The notes under the pieces: model-generated
Databases searched by the model: none
Told to the model about the DNA's origin: nothing
The model's input: only the letters and a program-made list of their open reading frames with translations
Shown here: in pieces, positions 52,541 to 61,302 of the stretch
How the letters are laid out: the number at the start of each line of letters is the position of its first letter
Position numbering within the stretch: position 1 is the stretch's first letter
Assembly: GCA_041392065.1 (NCBI GenBank)
Contig: JAWKMU010000003.1
Coordinates: 528,175 to 592,174, forward strand
Direction: 5' to 3'
Length of the DNA: 64,000 nt
Origin: CAJQLB01 sp041392065
GTDB taxonomy: Bacteria > Bacteroidota > Bacteroidia > Flavobacteriales > Flavobacteriaceae
Translations under genes and position numbers: made by a program

Positions 52541-55105
52541 TTAACTACGACTAAGAACACCAATTTGCTTTGTTGAAATTTTCACAACAGGAGGTTCTTG
52601 AGTTGTGTTAATATCTGCATTTTTATTTTTTCTAACAGCTTTTAACGCATTTTCAAAAGAGACTACTTCACCATCTAAATAAAATTTTGCGTTATGTCTA
52701 TTCATCACTTTTAAGTGACTTAATGCATTTATTGCAGTAGGTTTTGGAAGATTAGTATTATAACCCATTTTTTTCTTTGAATCATCAATTGTAATAGGGT
52801 CTTTTGTAATATATACCTTTGGTTGTTTTGAGCTTGAATCTAAAGTTCTAATATTTAAATGCTTTTTTTCTTTTAAGGCTTTAATGGCTTCATCTGAAGT
52901 AATCTCTTTGCCTTCAAGATAAAACTTGGCATCTTTTTTTGCCATATCAATTACATGATCTAATGAAGATTTAGGTGGTTTAGGTGGTTCTATTTCTTGT
53001 ACTCTAATTAAACGCTCTTCATCTGATAGTTTTGCTCTTTGAGCCTCTGCATAAGCTAGCTTTTCTTGTTTTAGCTTTTGTACATCTTCCTTTTTTCTTA
53101 GTTCTTTTAATTTGGCAAGCTCTCTTTTTTCAGTTTTGAGTTTGACTGCTTGTGCTTCTTTATAAGCTAGTTTTTCTTTTTTTAATTTTTCTACCTCTGC
53201 ACTTTTAACCTCTCTTATTTGAGCAGGTTCAAGTTTTTGTCTATTCTTATAAGCTTCTTTTTCTTTTTTAAGCTTTGCAACTTCTTCTTTAGTTAATTCC
53301 CTAACACGAGCAAGCTCGGCTTTTTCTGCGTTTATTTTTTCTGACCTAGCTTCTTGAAGAGCTAATTTTTCTGTTCTTATTTTATAAAGTCTAGTAGCTT
53401 CTTCATATTTTTTTCTTTGTTCTGGAGTAGCATTCTCAGGAATTGGAGGTGGAGGTGGAACTACCTTTTCAGTTTCACCTGCTTTAGGAGCTGGAGGTGG
53501 TGGAGGTGGAGGCAATATAGGAAATGGTTCTGTCTCCTTTTTTTGCTTGTCGCTCATTAAACCATAAATGTATTTCATTCGCTCTAAATCCTCTTTCTTA
53601 ATAACCATTTGGTCTTTTGGAAGTAAATTATAGTGCTTTGCCAATCTCTCATATTCTTTCATTTGCTCTCTTGAAGCGCCATCTTGTGTCTTTTTTGTTT
53701 TAATTACATTTCCATTATTGTCAACAGGTTGCCTTTTTTCATTCATAAATGAAGTTTTGCCATTTACTGTTAATGAATAAAAAGTTTTTCCATTAACAGT
53801 AACCGTTTCAAGATTTTCCAGAGGCATATCAATTACATCCAAAATCTTTCCATCAATTCTAAACTTCGCAATTTTTTCTGGAGAGTTCTTTGTAAATTCC
53901 TCTGTAATTCTATTTGTATTTTTTGTATTGTCTTCATTCCAAACCCCTTCCTTAATAGAGATTTTTTGAATTCCATATGCTGACATTATTTCTTTTATCT
54001 CAGTAATGGTTTTTAATTCAGTTTCGTAGTCTATTTGAATAATACCGTAAAGCTTTTCATTCTTTTCTTCGAGTGTTAGATTTGTATTTAGGGTATTTAT
54101 TGTTTTTTCAAAATCTTCAATTGAAATGTTGCCCAAATTTGAAATATGTAATAAACCATTTTTATGTATAGAAACCCAAATAGTTCTAAATAAATCAATA
54201 TTAAAAGTGTTATTTTCAATACTAGGTTTTTCAGTTTCAATTACAACTTCTTTGTATTCACTAAAACTATAAAGTGTTAATGCTAATAATGGCAGAAGCA
54301 CCAAGCTTCTAAACCAAATTTTCTGATTTGATGTTTGTGTTTTCATAACTGTGATTCGTTTTTTGATGGATGAATAATTGATTGCATTCGCTAATTGAAT
54401 GTCTTTATCTTTTGTTGAAAATGTTAATAAGATGTTCTGATAATTTGAGGTTTCAATGCCTTTGTTCAAAACAGCTTTATCAGCAAGGAACTCATGATTT
54501 AATTTGATAGAGTTTTTAATGATGTGAATTAATGGATTGAACCAGAAAATCACTTGTAACAACTCTATAAACAGAATGTCAATGCTATGCCTTTGCTTGG
54601 CATGAGTTTGTTCGTGCAATAAAACTTCTTCAGGGATTTGATGCGTTTCATATTTATGTTTGTTTAAAAATATGTAGCTAAAAAAAGTGTGTGGAGACAC
54701 TAAATCCAGCAATAAAACATTGATAAATGTTGAGTTCTTTAACTTAGGATTTCTCTTGATTTTTAAAATCATTTGAGAAAGATTATAAACAAACTTCAAT
54801 CCAAACAGCAATGCACCTATACCATAAATACTCCAAAGGATAATTGGTAAATAATCGATTTGGTTTTCAACTGATACTGCGGCAGTTTCTGATGATAATG
54901 TTACTTCAGAATTAAGACTTTCTAGTATAGGTTGAGATTCTATGTATGTTGTAAAGGTTATAAAAGGGATAATGATAGAAACCAATAAAACTCCTAAAAG
55001 ATAGAATCGCTTAAACTGATGCATATTTTCTCGCTCTAAAAAGAGTTTGTAGAAGGCTAAAAATATAGCTAAGCATGCGCTGAATTTTAAAATGAAAACT
55101 ATCAT
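52541..55105 (-). CDS. M56 (BlaR1-like) membrane metallopeptidase with long Pro-rich/coiled-coil sensor part
   Basis: An 854-residue protein. The N-terminal 280 residues carry the membrane helices and zinc site (LLHEQTHAKQRHSIDILFIEL, then HEFLADKAVL). The periplasmic part is longer than in the first system: a globular segment, a proline cluster (seven prolines near 547), a charged helix of repeating LKKEKxAYK/LARVRELTKEE units (about residues 590-720), and two copies of a KFYLxGE module (AKFYLEGKEITSDEAIKALKEKK and AKFYLDGEVVSFENALKAVRKNK). No TonB-like tail. It follows its BlaI gene by 2 bp and has its own terminator. Confidence 0.87.
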   Translation of the reverse strand: MIVFILKFSACLAIFLAFYKLFLERENMHQFKRFYLLGVLLVSIIIPFITFTTYIESQPILESLNSEVTLSSETAAVSVENQIDYLPIILWSIYGIGALLFGLKFVYNLSQMILKIKRNPKLKNSTFINVLLLDLVSPHTFFSYIFLNKHKYETHQIPEEVLLHEQTHAKQRHSIDILFIELLQVIFWFNPLIHIIKNSIKLNHEFLADKAVLNKGIETSNYQNILLTFSTKDKDIQLANAINYSSIKKRITVMKTQTSNQKIWFRSLVLLPLLALTLYSFSEYKEVVIETEKPSIENNTFNIDLFRTIWVSIHKNGLLHISNLGNISIEDFEKTINTLNTNLTLEEKNEKLYGIIQIDYETELKTITEIKEIMSAYGIQKISIKEGVWNEDNTKNTNRITEEFTKNSPEKIAKFRIDGKILDVIDMPLENLETVTVNGKTFYSLTVNGKTSFMNEKRQPVDNNGNVIKTKKTQDGASREQMKEYERLAKHYNLLPKDQMVIKKEDLERMKYIYGLMSDKQKKETEPFPILPPPPPPPAPKAGETEKVVPPPPPIPENATPEQRKKYEEATRLYKIRTEKLALQEARSEKINAEKAELARVRELTKEEVAKLKKEKEAYKNRQKLEPAQIREVKSAEVEKLKKEKLAYKEAQAVKLKTEKRELAKLKELRKKEDVQKLKQEKLAYAEAQRAKLSDEERLIRVQEIEPPKPPKSSLDHVIDMAKKDAKFYLEGKEITSDEAIKALKEKKHLNIRTLDSSSKQPKVYITKDPITIDDSKKKMGYNTNLPKPTAINALSHLKVMNRHNAKFYLDGEVVSFENALKAVRKNKNADINTTQEPPVVKISTKQIGVLSRS

Positions 55106-55107
55106 GA

Positions 55108-55473
55108 TTACTTCTTTTTAATTTCGTTATCAATAAGTGTTTTTAAATCTTCAAGTTCTTCTTTGGTTAAATCAGTTTCTTTTGTAAAGAATGATGCAAA
55201 TTGCGTTGCACTGTCATTAAAAAAGGTTTTAATTAAGCCATTAACATGCTTTGAAAAATAATCTTTCTTTTTAACCAAAGGGTAATACTCTCTTGATTTA
55301 CCGTCAAGGTTATAAGCCACAAAATCTTTGTCAATCATACGTTTAAGCAAAGTGGCAACTGTTGTTGTTGCTGGTTTTGGCTCTGGATAAGCGTCTAATA
55401 AATCTTTCATAAAAGCTTTCTCCAATTTCCAGAGATATTGCATGAGTTGTTCTTCTGATTTTGATAATTGCAT
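55108..55473 (-). CDS. BlaI/MecI/CopY-family repressor, second copy
   Basis: A 121-residue repressor with the same winged-helix layout as the first copy (LSKSEEQLMQYLWKLEKAFMKDLLDAYPEPKPATTTVATLLKRMIDKDFVAYNLDGKSREYYPLVKKKDYF). The recognition-helix part differs (ATTTVATLLKRM against AYNTVSTIVRIL), matching the different operator in front of it. Dimerisation helix NGLIKTFFNDSATQFASFF. First gene of a two-gene operon with the M56 peptidase. Confidence 0.93.
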   Translation of the reverse strand: MQLSKSEEQLMQYLWKLEKAFMKDLLDAYPEPKPATTTVATLLKRMIDKDFVAYNLDGKSREYYPLVKKKDYFSKHVNGLIKTFFNDSATQFASFFTKETDLTKEELEDLKTLIDNEIKKK

Positions 55474-55494
55474 GGTAAACTAAAATTAATTAAC

Positions 55495-55536
55495 TCTACA
55501 AACGTAGAATAAAAAATTTAATTCTACAAGTGTAGA
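55495..55536 (-). promoter_or_regulatory. blaI-2 promoter with two TCTACA/TGTAGA-type operators
   Basis: Two 14-bp near-palindromes (TCTACAAACGTAGA at 55495-55508 and TCTACAAGTGTAGA at 55523-55536) are 28 bp apart start to start. On the minus strand the -7 box TACGTTTG lies inside the proximal one and a TTG 20 bp further up inside the distal one, so a bound repressor would cover both promoter elements. TACA/TGTA half-sites resemble the classical BlaI/MecI operator. Confidence 0.8.
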
Positions 55537-55564
55537 AGCAATATTTTAAGTTAATTTTATGTTT

Positions 55565-56428
55565 TTAGGCTTTTTTTCTAGAGCGAATACCTTCAATCAA
55601 AACCGTTGAAATAATAAGTAAACCTCCTATAAACACATTTTTACTAGGAATTTCATCTAAGAAAAAATAGGCGATTATTATTCCGTAAACTGGTAAGGCA
55701 CTTGTCATAATACTAGCTGTACTGGACGAAAAATGTTTTAAACTATACACAAACATAGTATGTCCAATTGCTGTTGTAAGTATGGCTAGTAACAACACAT
55801 AAGGAAATTGAGTTTTAATGCCTGAGGTTTCCATAACATATAAAAATGGAGCTAAAACAATGGTAAGGATTAATAATTGATACATCATTAACATGGTTCC
55901 GTTGTAATTGATAACATGCTGTTTTAATATTAAAACTCGAAAAGAATAGCAAAGTGCAGATAATAAACCAAGTAAAATGCCTTGAACATGAGAGCTTTCC
56001 AGATTAAATTCAGGTGCTAATATGTAAATACCAATTAGAACCAAAAAACCTAGGAAAATATGAATTGGATCTAGTTTAATTTTAATGAATAGAGGTTCTA
56101 AAAGTGCTGTTATAACTGGAAATGTGTAAAGCGATAACATACCAATGGCAACGTTCGAAAATTTAAGTGCATAGAAATACGTAATCCAATGTCCTCCCAT
56201 AAAAAGAGCGCTTAACACAAAGGTCCAAAGATCTTTTTTGGAATTTATTTTAAGATTAATCTTTCTAAACTTACAAATTGCAAACAGAATTAAAAGCGCG
56301 ATAGATGATCTCCACCAAATAATAACAGGAGTTGGCATTGCAATAAACTTACCTAACGCACCAGATGTACTAATAAATAGAGTTGCTAAATTAAGTAGTA
56401 AAAACTGTTTGTAGTGACTGTTTTTCAA
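55565..56428 (-). CDS. EamA/DMT-family transporter
   Basis: A 287-residue protein with ten membrane helices arranged as two EamA repeats (FISTSGALGKFIAMPTPVIIWWRSSIALLILF in the first; GILLGLLSALCYSFRVLILKQ and TAIGHTMFVYSLKHFSSSTASIMTSALPVYGIIIAYFFLDE in the second). The family exports amino acids and other metabolites; the substrate is not readable. It lies 15 bp after the M20 dipeptidase gene in the same direction, a likely operon, so export of surplus amino acids from peptides is conceivable. Confidence 0.87.
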   Translation of the reverse strand: MKNSHYKQFLLLNLATLFISTSGALGKFIAMPTPVIIWWRSSIALLILFAICKFRKINLKINSKKDLWTFVLSALFMGGHWITYFYALKFSNVAIGMLSLYTFPVITALLEPLFIKIKLDPIHIFLGFLVLIGIYILAPEFNLESSHVQGILLGLLSALCYSFRVLILKQHVINYNGTMLMMYQLLILTIVLAPFLYVMETSGIKTQFPYVLLLAILTTAIGHTMFVYSLKHFSSSTASIMTSALPVYGIIIAYFFLDEIPSKNVFIGGLLIISTVLIEGIRSRKKA

Positions 56429-56443
56429 TAGGTTAATCTATTG

Positions 56444-57832
56444 TTATTTTGATAATTCAGTAAAATATTTATAGAACAAAGGAATTGTTTCGATGCCTTT
56501 ATAGTAATTAAAAAGCCCAAAATGTTCGTTAGGTGAATGTATCGCATCACTATCCAAACCAAAGCCCATTAAAATGGTTTTGCTTTTAAGTTCTTTTTCA
56601 AACAAAGCAACAATTGGAATACTTCCTCCACTACGTTGCGGAATTGGTTTTTTGCCAAAAGTTTGTTCGTAAGCCATTGAAGCTGCTTGGTAACCAATAT
56701 TGTCAATTGGAGTTACATAGCCTTGTCCACCATGATGAGGTGTTACTTTAACTTTAGTGCCATTTGGTGCAATGCTTTCAAAATGGTTTTTGAATAACTG
56801 AGTAATTTCGGTCCAATCTTGATGTGGGACTAAACGCATCGATATTTTTGCATAAGCTTTGCTGGCAATAACTGTTTTTGCGCCTTCTCCTGTATAACCT
56901 CCCCAAATTCCATTAACATCAAGTGTTGGTCTTATGGAGTTGCGTTCGTTGGTTGTATAACCTTTTTCGCCATAAACATCTTCAATATCTAATGCCTTCT
57001 TGTAATTCTCTAATGAAAATGGTGCTTTTGCCATTTCTGCTCTTTCTTCTTTTGAAAGTTCTTCTACTTTATCATAAAAACCAGGAATGGTAATATGATT
57101 GTTTTCATCGTGTAATGAAGCAATCATTTTTGTAAGAATATTAATAGGATTAGCAACGGCTCCACCATATAATCCAGAGTGTAAATCGCGATTTGGCCCA
57201 GTCACTTCAACTTCAACATAACTTAGTCCACGTAATCCAGTTGTTATTGACGGCACATCTTTAGCAATCATTCCAGTATCTGAAATTAAAATCACATCGT
57301 TGCTTAATTTCTCTTGATTTTCTTTTACAAAATCAGATAAACTATTACTGCCAACTTCTTCTTCACCTTCAATCATAAATTTCACGTTACAAGGTAATTG
57401 GTTGGTTTTAGTCATGAACTCCAAAGCTTTTACATGCATGTAAAACTGACCTTTATCGTCGCAAGCACCACGAGCAAAAATGGCACCTTCAGGATGTAAT
57501 TCGGTCTTTTTGATTACTGGTTCAAAAGGTGGTGAGTTCCATAAATTTAAAGGATCTGGTGGTTGCACATCATAATGGCCATAAACTAAAACAGTTGGTA
57601 AGTTTGCATCAATAATTTTTTCTCCATAAACTATTGGATAGCCTTTGGTTTTACAAATTTCAACGTGGTCACATCCTGCTTTTTTTAATTCTTCTGCAAC
57701 AACTTCTGCCGTTTTTAAAACATCATTTTTATAAGCAGAGTCTGCACTGATGGATGGAATTTTTAAGAGTTCGATCAATTCATTTAAAAAGCGATTTTTA
57801 TGAGTGTCGATGTATGCTTTTATACCTTGCAT
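56444..57832 (-). CDS. M20-family dipeptidase
   Basis: A 462-residue metallodipeptidase. The zinc/active-site motifs are complete: LVYGHYDVQPPDPLNLW (His/Asp), FARGACDDKGQFYMH (bridging Asp), FMIEGEEEVGSNSL (catalytic Glu), ISDTGM, and the dimerisation domain with DLHSGLYGGAVANP. The last zinc His is in the C-terminal SPNEHFG. It resembles carnosinase/CNDP-like enzymes cutting dipeptides in the cytoplasm. A role in the final digestion of imported peptides, including those from collagen-like proteins, is possible but not special to it. Confidence 0.9.
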   Translation of the reverse strand: MQGIKAYIDTHKNRFLNELIELLKIPSISADSAYKNDVLKTAEVVAEELKKAGCDHVEICKTKGYPIVYGEKIIDANLPTVLVYGHYDVQPPDPLNLWNSPPFEPVIKKTELHPEGAIFARGACDDKGQFYMHVKALEFMTKTNQLPCNVKFMIEGEEEVGSNSLSDFVKENQEKLSNDVILISDTGMIAKDVPSITTGLRGLSYVEVEVTGPNRDLHSGLYGGAVANPINILTKMIASLHDENNHITIPGFYDKVEELSKEERAEMAKAPFSLENYKKALDIEDVYGEKGYTTNERNSIRPTLDVNGIWGGYTGEGAKTVIASKAYAKISMRLVPHQDWTEITQLFKNHFESIAPNGTKVKVTPHHGGQGYVTPIDNIGYQAASMAYEQTFGKKPIPQRSGGSIPIVALFEKELKSKTILMGFGLDSDAIHSPNEHFGLFNYYKGIETIPLFYKYFTELSK

Positions 57833-57893
57833 GTGTTATAAATTTTAATGAGCCTTAAAAGTACAAAAAGCGATATTATTTTTAGCAGATAGA

Positions 57894-57923
57894 TTTGAAT
57901 ATTAAAAGGATTGTTTATATTTG
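57894..57923 (+). promoter_or_regulatory. tRNA-Leu promoter, TTTG-N18-TATATTTG
   Basis: A consensus -33/-7 pair. Transcription should begin about 7-10 bp later, that is, just ahead of the truncated tRNA copy, which is then the leader of the tRNA-Leu transcript. Confidence 0.8.
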
Positions 57924-57933
57924 CAGTCCTTTT

Positions 57934-57976
57934 GCAGGCGTGGTGGAATTGGTAGACACGCTAGACTTAGGACTTA
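57934..57976 (+). pseudogene. Truncated 5' half of tRNA-Leu
   Basis: Near-copy of the first 40 or so bases of the complete tRNA-Leu 73 bp downstream: identical over the D arm (GCGTGGTGGAATTGG and TAGACACG) and over AGACTTAGGA around the anticodon, then diverging. The 3' half of the anticodon stem, the variable and T arms and the 3' acceptor strand are missing, so it cannot fold into a tRNA. Confidence 0.8.
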
Positions 57977-58006
57977 ACCAAATAAAAGTTCCAAAAAAAT
58001 TGAAAT

Positions 58007-58088
58007 GCGGGCGTGGTGGAATTGGTAGACACGTCAGACTTAGGATCTGATGCCGCGAGGTGTGGGAGTTCGAGTCTCCCCGCCCGTA
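58007..58088 (+). tRNA. tRNA-Leu (anticodon TAG)
   Basis: An 82-nt class II tRNA. Acceptor GCGGGCG pairs with CGCCCGT (one G-T pair), discriminator A, anticodon arm TCAGA-CTTAGGA-TCTGA with TAG, a long variable arm (TGCCGCGAGGTGT region) and T arm GGGAGTTCGAGTCTCCC. CCA not encoded. Confidence 0.95.
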
Positions 58089-58091
58089 CAA

Positions 58092-58120
58092 AAGCCGAAG
58101 ATTTTTCTTCGGCTTTTTTT
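58092..58120 (+). terminator. Terminator of tRNA-Leu
   Basis: A 10-bp perfect stem (AAGCCGAAGA/TCTTCGGCTT), 4-nt loop and a run of seven T, directly after the tRNA. Confidence 0.93.
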
Positions 58121-58147
58121 ATTCAATTTTCAATTTCCCAAAATATG

Positions 58148-58168
58148 GGTACAACATAGGTACAACAT
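58148..58168. repeat. Two direct GGTACAACAT repeats one helical turn apart
   Basis: GGTACAACAT occurs at 58148-58157 and 58159-58168, 11 bp apart, soon after the tRNA-Leu terminator. The same-face spacing suits a DNA-binding protein such as an integrase arm site, but no integrase gene is in the window. Confidence 0.4.
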
Positions 58169-58315
58169 TTGGTGACTTTACGGGGTAGAATTTATGTTGG
58201 TAATATTTGTAGTTAATTTGATTTAATCAATATTAATGCGAATGAAAAACAGTATGGGGATAGAGAATCAAGGTGAAACTTGCAACTTTACAAAAGGATA
58301 ACCAATAGGCATCAG

Positions 58316-59431
58316 TTAAAATGATTTTTCAATTTTATCAATTTTGCATTCATTTTCATTTGCTAATTTGTAAAGCCTGTTATAGTCAAGTCTTCCGAGA
58401 TAATCGGGGCCTTTACTTGTTTCGTGACAACTTTTCCATATTTCAAGAGCAGCGCTAACAGTAAAGTTTGAAAATTCTTGAGCTTTATTTACCCAATCAT
58501 GTGGTTTCAACCAAATTCTTGTTTTTTGAGGAGAAAAGTGAACCGAAGAGTTTCTTAATTCTTCATAAGTTTCAAACAGTGTTTTAAACGGCTCTTTAAT
58601 TTGTGCTGTATCTGATAAAACAATTTTAGCAATATTATCTTCCCTGATTATTTTTTGAAATTTTTCAATCTTATTTTTAAGGCTCAAATGTCTGCCTCTT
58701 TTTTTGCCTTGTAATATTTCAATGTCAGAACTTTTCAAAGCCCCTTGATTCCTGTAATAATGGTCAAACCCAATACTGTTTATGAAGCTTTCAATAAAAG
58801 AAAAGAATGAGACGATTGTTAATCGACTATAAAGAGATACGTCATATTTAATAATATTGATAATATTTAGAGTTTCCTTATCAAACTGTAATAAATCTTT
58901 TTTTGTGAACTCATCTTTTTTAGTTTGTCCATATTCTTCCAATAATCTTAAGCTGTTTTGAGCTTTTATTAGACAGGAGAACGCATCTTTTAAAAGAAAG
59001 TGCTCTTCGATTTCTCCTCTACTTTTATGAATTACTAATCCGACCTTGAAATGATAAGGGTAATAGTCATAGAAATAATAGGATTTAAGATTGATTTGTT
59101 GTCCAAGCCACCCAATCATAACTCCGTTGCTAAAGACTTCCTTATCGTTCTTAAATAGTAAATTCCAGTCTGTGGCAATTTCATCAATGCTTCTTTTTAA
59201 AGGGTATTTTTTTATTAATGGAATTGCAATCTCGTTAAGTCTGTCATCATATTTTGGTAGGACGGTATCAATTTCTTTTTCGTCATTTCTTTTAATGATT
59301 TCATATAAATCCATCATTAATATTTTATAATCAGAAAAATCTAATTCCTTGCAGAAAGCGGCCATCATCTGTAAATATACCGCAGTATTCCATACCCTAT
59401 TTATTTCTATTTCAAGACTTTTGTTTTGCAT
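58316..59431 (-). CDS. Hypothetical protein with a HEPN-like C-terminal region
   Basis: A 371-residue, mostly helical cytoplasmic protein. I do not recognise a family. Residues about 200-330 look HEPN-like: two long helices with SRLTIVSFFSFIESFINSIGF and later FETYEELRNSSVHFSP, where R-N-x3-H fits the RNase-type Rx4-6H motif. The N-terminal 150 residues contain ELDFSDYKILMMDLYEIIKRNDEKEID and a Tyr-rich stretch (SYYFYDYYPYHF). No toxin or antitoxin partner is adjacent. It is the first gene beyond tRNA-Leu, a typical place for accessory genes. Confidence 0.55.
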   Translation of the reverse strand: MQNKSLEIEINRVWNTAVYLQMMAAFCKELDFSDYKILMMDLYEIIKRNDEKEIDTVLPKYDDRLNEIAIPLIKKYPLKRSIDEIATDWNLLFKNDKEVFSNGVMIGWLGQQINLKSYYFYDYYPYHFKVGLVIHKSRGEIEEHFLLKDAFSCLIKAQNSLRLLEEYGQTKKDEFTKKDLLQFDKETLNIINIIKYDVSLYSRLTIVSFFSFIESFINSIGFDHYYRNQGALKSSDIEILQGKKRGRHLSLKNKIEKFQKIIREDNIAKIVLSDTAQIKEPFKTLFETYEELRNSSVHFSPQKTRIWLKPHDWVNKAQEFSNFTVSAALEIWKSCHETSKGPDYLGRLDYNRLYKLANENECKIDKIEKSF

Positions 59432-59632
59432 TGAATGATTTTGAAACCCCTTTTTGCACTTATTTAATGAATTGACTTTTATCTATCTAAACCGAAATTT
59501 TAATAACAATCACATCATGTCTTTTTATCTGCCACTGTTTCTATTGAACCGTCTAAATGAAAGGCCAAGTTTATCATTAATAAAGGTGTTAAGTTATATT
59601 TAATAAGGATAAAGCTTTTACTGTCTAATATA

Positions 59633-60886
59633 CTACTGCTTTTGGAAATGAAGCTTATCTTGGTATTTCTCCAAAGCATCCCATATCCCAAAGAATGCCC
59701 TGCTTCCTTCTTTTCCTGAAAACGAAGTGTTGACTATTAAAATCCGCCCTATATTATTTTTTGGATTAAAAAATAGCATCGAGGCTGTTCCCGGGTCGCC
59801 CCCGGTGTGACCTATGTAACCCGAATAGCCAAACCCCATAAAGATTCCAACATTATAACTTTCATTGTATGGATTTCTTTCGTTTCTTTCGGTAAAGTTA
59901 TGGGCCTCCAATTGTGGACGATAAAATTCCTTGTAGCTGTCTTTGTTTAAAATGGTTCCGTTTCCGTTGTAGCCTTTTATAAGCTCGTTTAAATAGATAC
60001 TTAAATCGTTTACTGATGTAATAAAATTTCCATCCGGATATGTAACCAAACTATAAAACGGCAAGACGGTTTTTGGGTCGTCATACAGTTTGGAATGTTT
60101 CGAGAAGTCAACATCCTTAAAATGCCAACCCGAAGCTTCCATTTTTAGAGGTTCAAGTATATATTTTTCTGTAAATGCGTCAAATGGTTCTCCAGTTGCC
60201 TTTTCAAGAACAAATGCCGCCAAGGCTGTTCCCGTATTCGAATACTCATAGATTGCTCCAGGCTTGTTCTTTGAGTAGGTTTCGTGGGTATTCCACTTTC
60301 CATTTTCCACCAGTGTGTTTTTGAGAAATGTTTCCAAGGTTACAATGGAATCAGCCGGATTGAACATTTGCATTTCATCAAAAAGCAAATTTACGCCTGC
60401 AAGGTCTTGGTTTTCCTTTAAATAATAATTTTTGGTTAGGTAAAAATCGGAATCTACAATGCTTGAAGTGTGTGTCACCAACTGCCTGATGGTAATTTCG
60501 CTATTTGGAAAATGTGGGTTTACAACCTTAAATGGCAAGTAGTTGCTTATTGAATCGTCCAGTGTAAGTTTTCCCAATTCCTGGGCTTTCAGCAAAGCGA
60601 TGCCCACCAATGTTTTGGAGATGGAACCTATGTTTTGAATGGTGGCATCTGTGTAGGGCTTTTGGGCTTCAATATCAGCAAAACCAAACCCTTTTTGGTA
60701 CAATGTTTCTTTTTCGTCAACAATTGATACGGCAAAACCATTGAAGATGCCCTTTTGCATCAGCGAATCAATTTCGGTAGTGAGCGAGTCTTTCTGAATG
60801 TCAATTTCTGATGGTTTTTGGTGGGTTCCATTTTTGCAGGAAACCAAAAGAATTAAAAGTAATAGTGCAAGAAGGAATTGTTTCAT
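59633..60886 (-). CDS. Serine beta-lactamase-like hydrolase (class C/penicillin-binding family), lipoprotein
   Basis: A 417-residue lipoprotein (MKQFLLALLLLILLVSC, Cys17). The three active-site motifs are present: S-I-S-K in IGSISKTLVGIALLKA, Y-S-N in YEYSNTGTAL, and H-T-G in YIGHTGGDPGTAS. The family includes class C beta-lactamases, D-aminopeptidases and esterases; a true antibiotic role cannot be deduced. I chose the ATG before the lipoprotein signal; the 20 residues upstream in the frame are not needed. Base composition is visibly richer in G+C than most of the window, which may mean recent acquisition. Confidence 0.87.
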   Translation of the reverse strand: MKQFLLALLLLILLVSCKNGTHQKPSEIDIQKDSLTTEIDSLMQKGIFNGFAVSIVDEKETLYQKGFGFADIEAQKPYTDATIQNIGSISKTLVGIALLKAQELGKLTLDDSISNYLPFKVVNPHFPNSEITIRQLVTHTSSIVDSDFYLTKNYYLKENQDLAGVNLLFDEMQMFNPADSIVTLETFLKNTLVENGKWNTHETYSKNKPGAIYEYSNTGTALAAFVLEKATGEPFDAFTEKYILEPLKMEASGWHFKDVDFSKHSKLYDDPKTVLPFYSLVTYPDGNFITSVNDLSIYLNELIKGYNGNGTILNKDSYKEFYRPQLEAHNFTERNERNPYNESYNVGIFMGFGYSGYIGHTGGDPGTASMLFFNPKNNIGRILIVNTSFSGKEGSRAFFGIWDALEKYQDKLHFQKQ

Positions 60887-61302
60887 TTTATAGATTATAA
60901 AAAAATTAGGATTTACAGTGATTGAAAATAAATGTCTTAAAACCAAATTTAGAAGAAATGCTGAATAGAATTGTATGTGTTTGATATTTTTTAAAATAAA
61001 CTAGTGATAATTTATTACTGTTTCTCTTTAAGAAGAAATTAGTCCAAGCTATAAGGGATTGGTTTCATATACTAAATTTTCCGATGAAAATATTTATCTA
61101 ATTAAGATAAAATGTCATTGTTCGATATGTTTATTTCAAATTATCAATTCCCAAAGTTTTCGTTGTTATTCCCAAAATCATTTATCTTAAAATATTGATA
61201 TTGAATTATTTAAAGTTTTTGTCTATGTAGTGTTCAGGTAAAAAATAAGGTTATTTAAAAAACATATCAAACCTTTGTCGTCCAAACTTTTAAAATAAAA
61301 TT
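60887..61302. other. 416-bp AT-rich intergenic region
   Basis: Between the divergent beta-lactamase-like gene and the T9SS-sorted protein gene. I see no gene, strong hairpin or clear -33/-7 pair in it. Confidence 0.5.

Noticed and set aside
57934..58006. A second functional tRNA-Leu
   Set aside because: The acceptor 3' strand, T arm and half of the anticodon stem are missing, so it cannot be a working tRNA.
59633..60886. An antibiotic-resistance beta-lactamase
   Set aside because: Family motifs alone do not separate beta-lactamases from esterases and D-peptidases of this fold, so resistance is not claimed.
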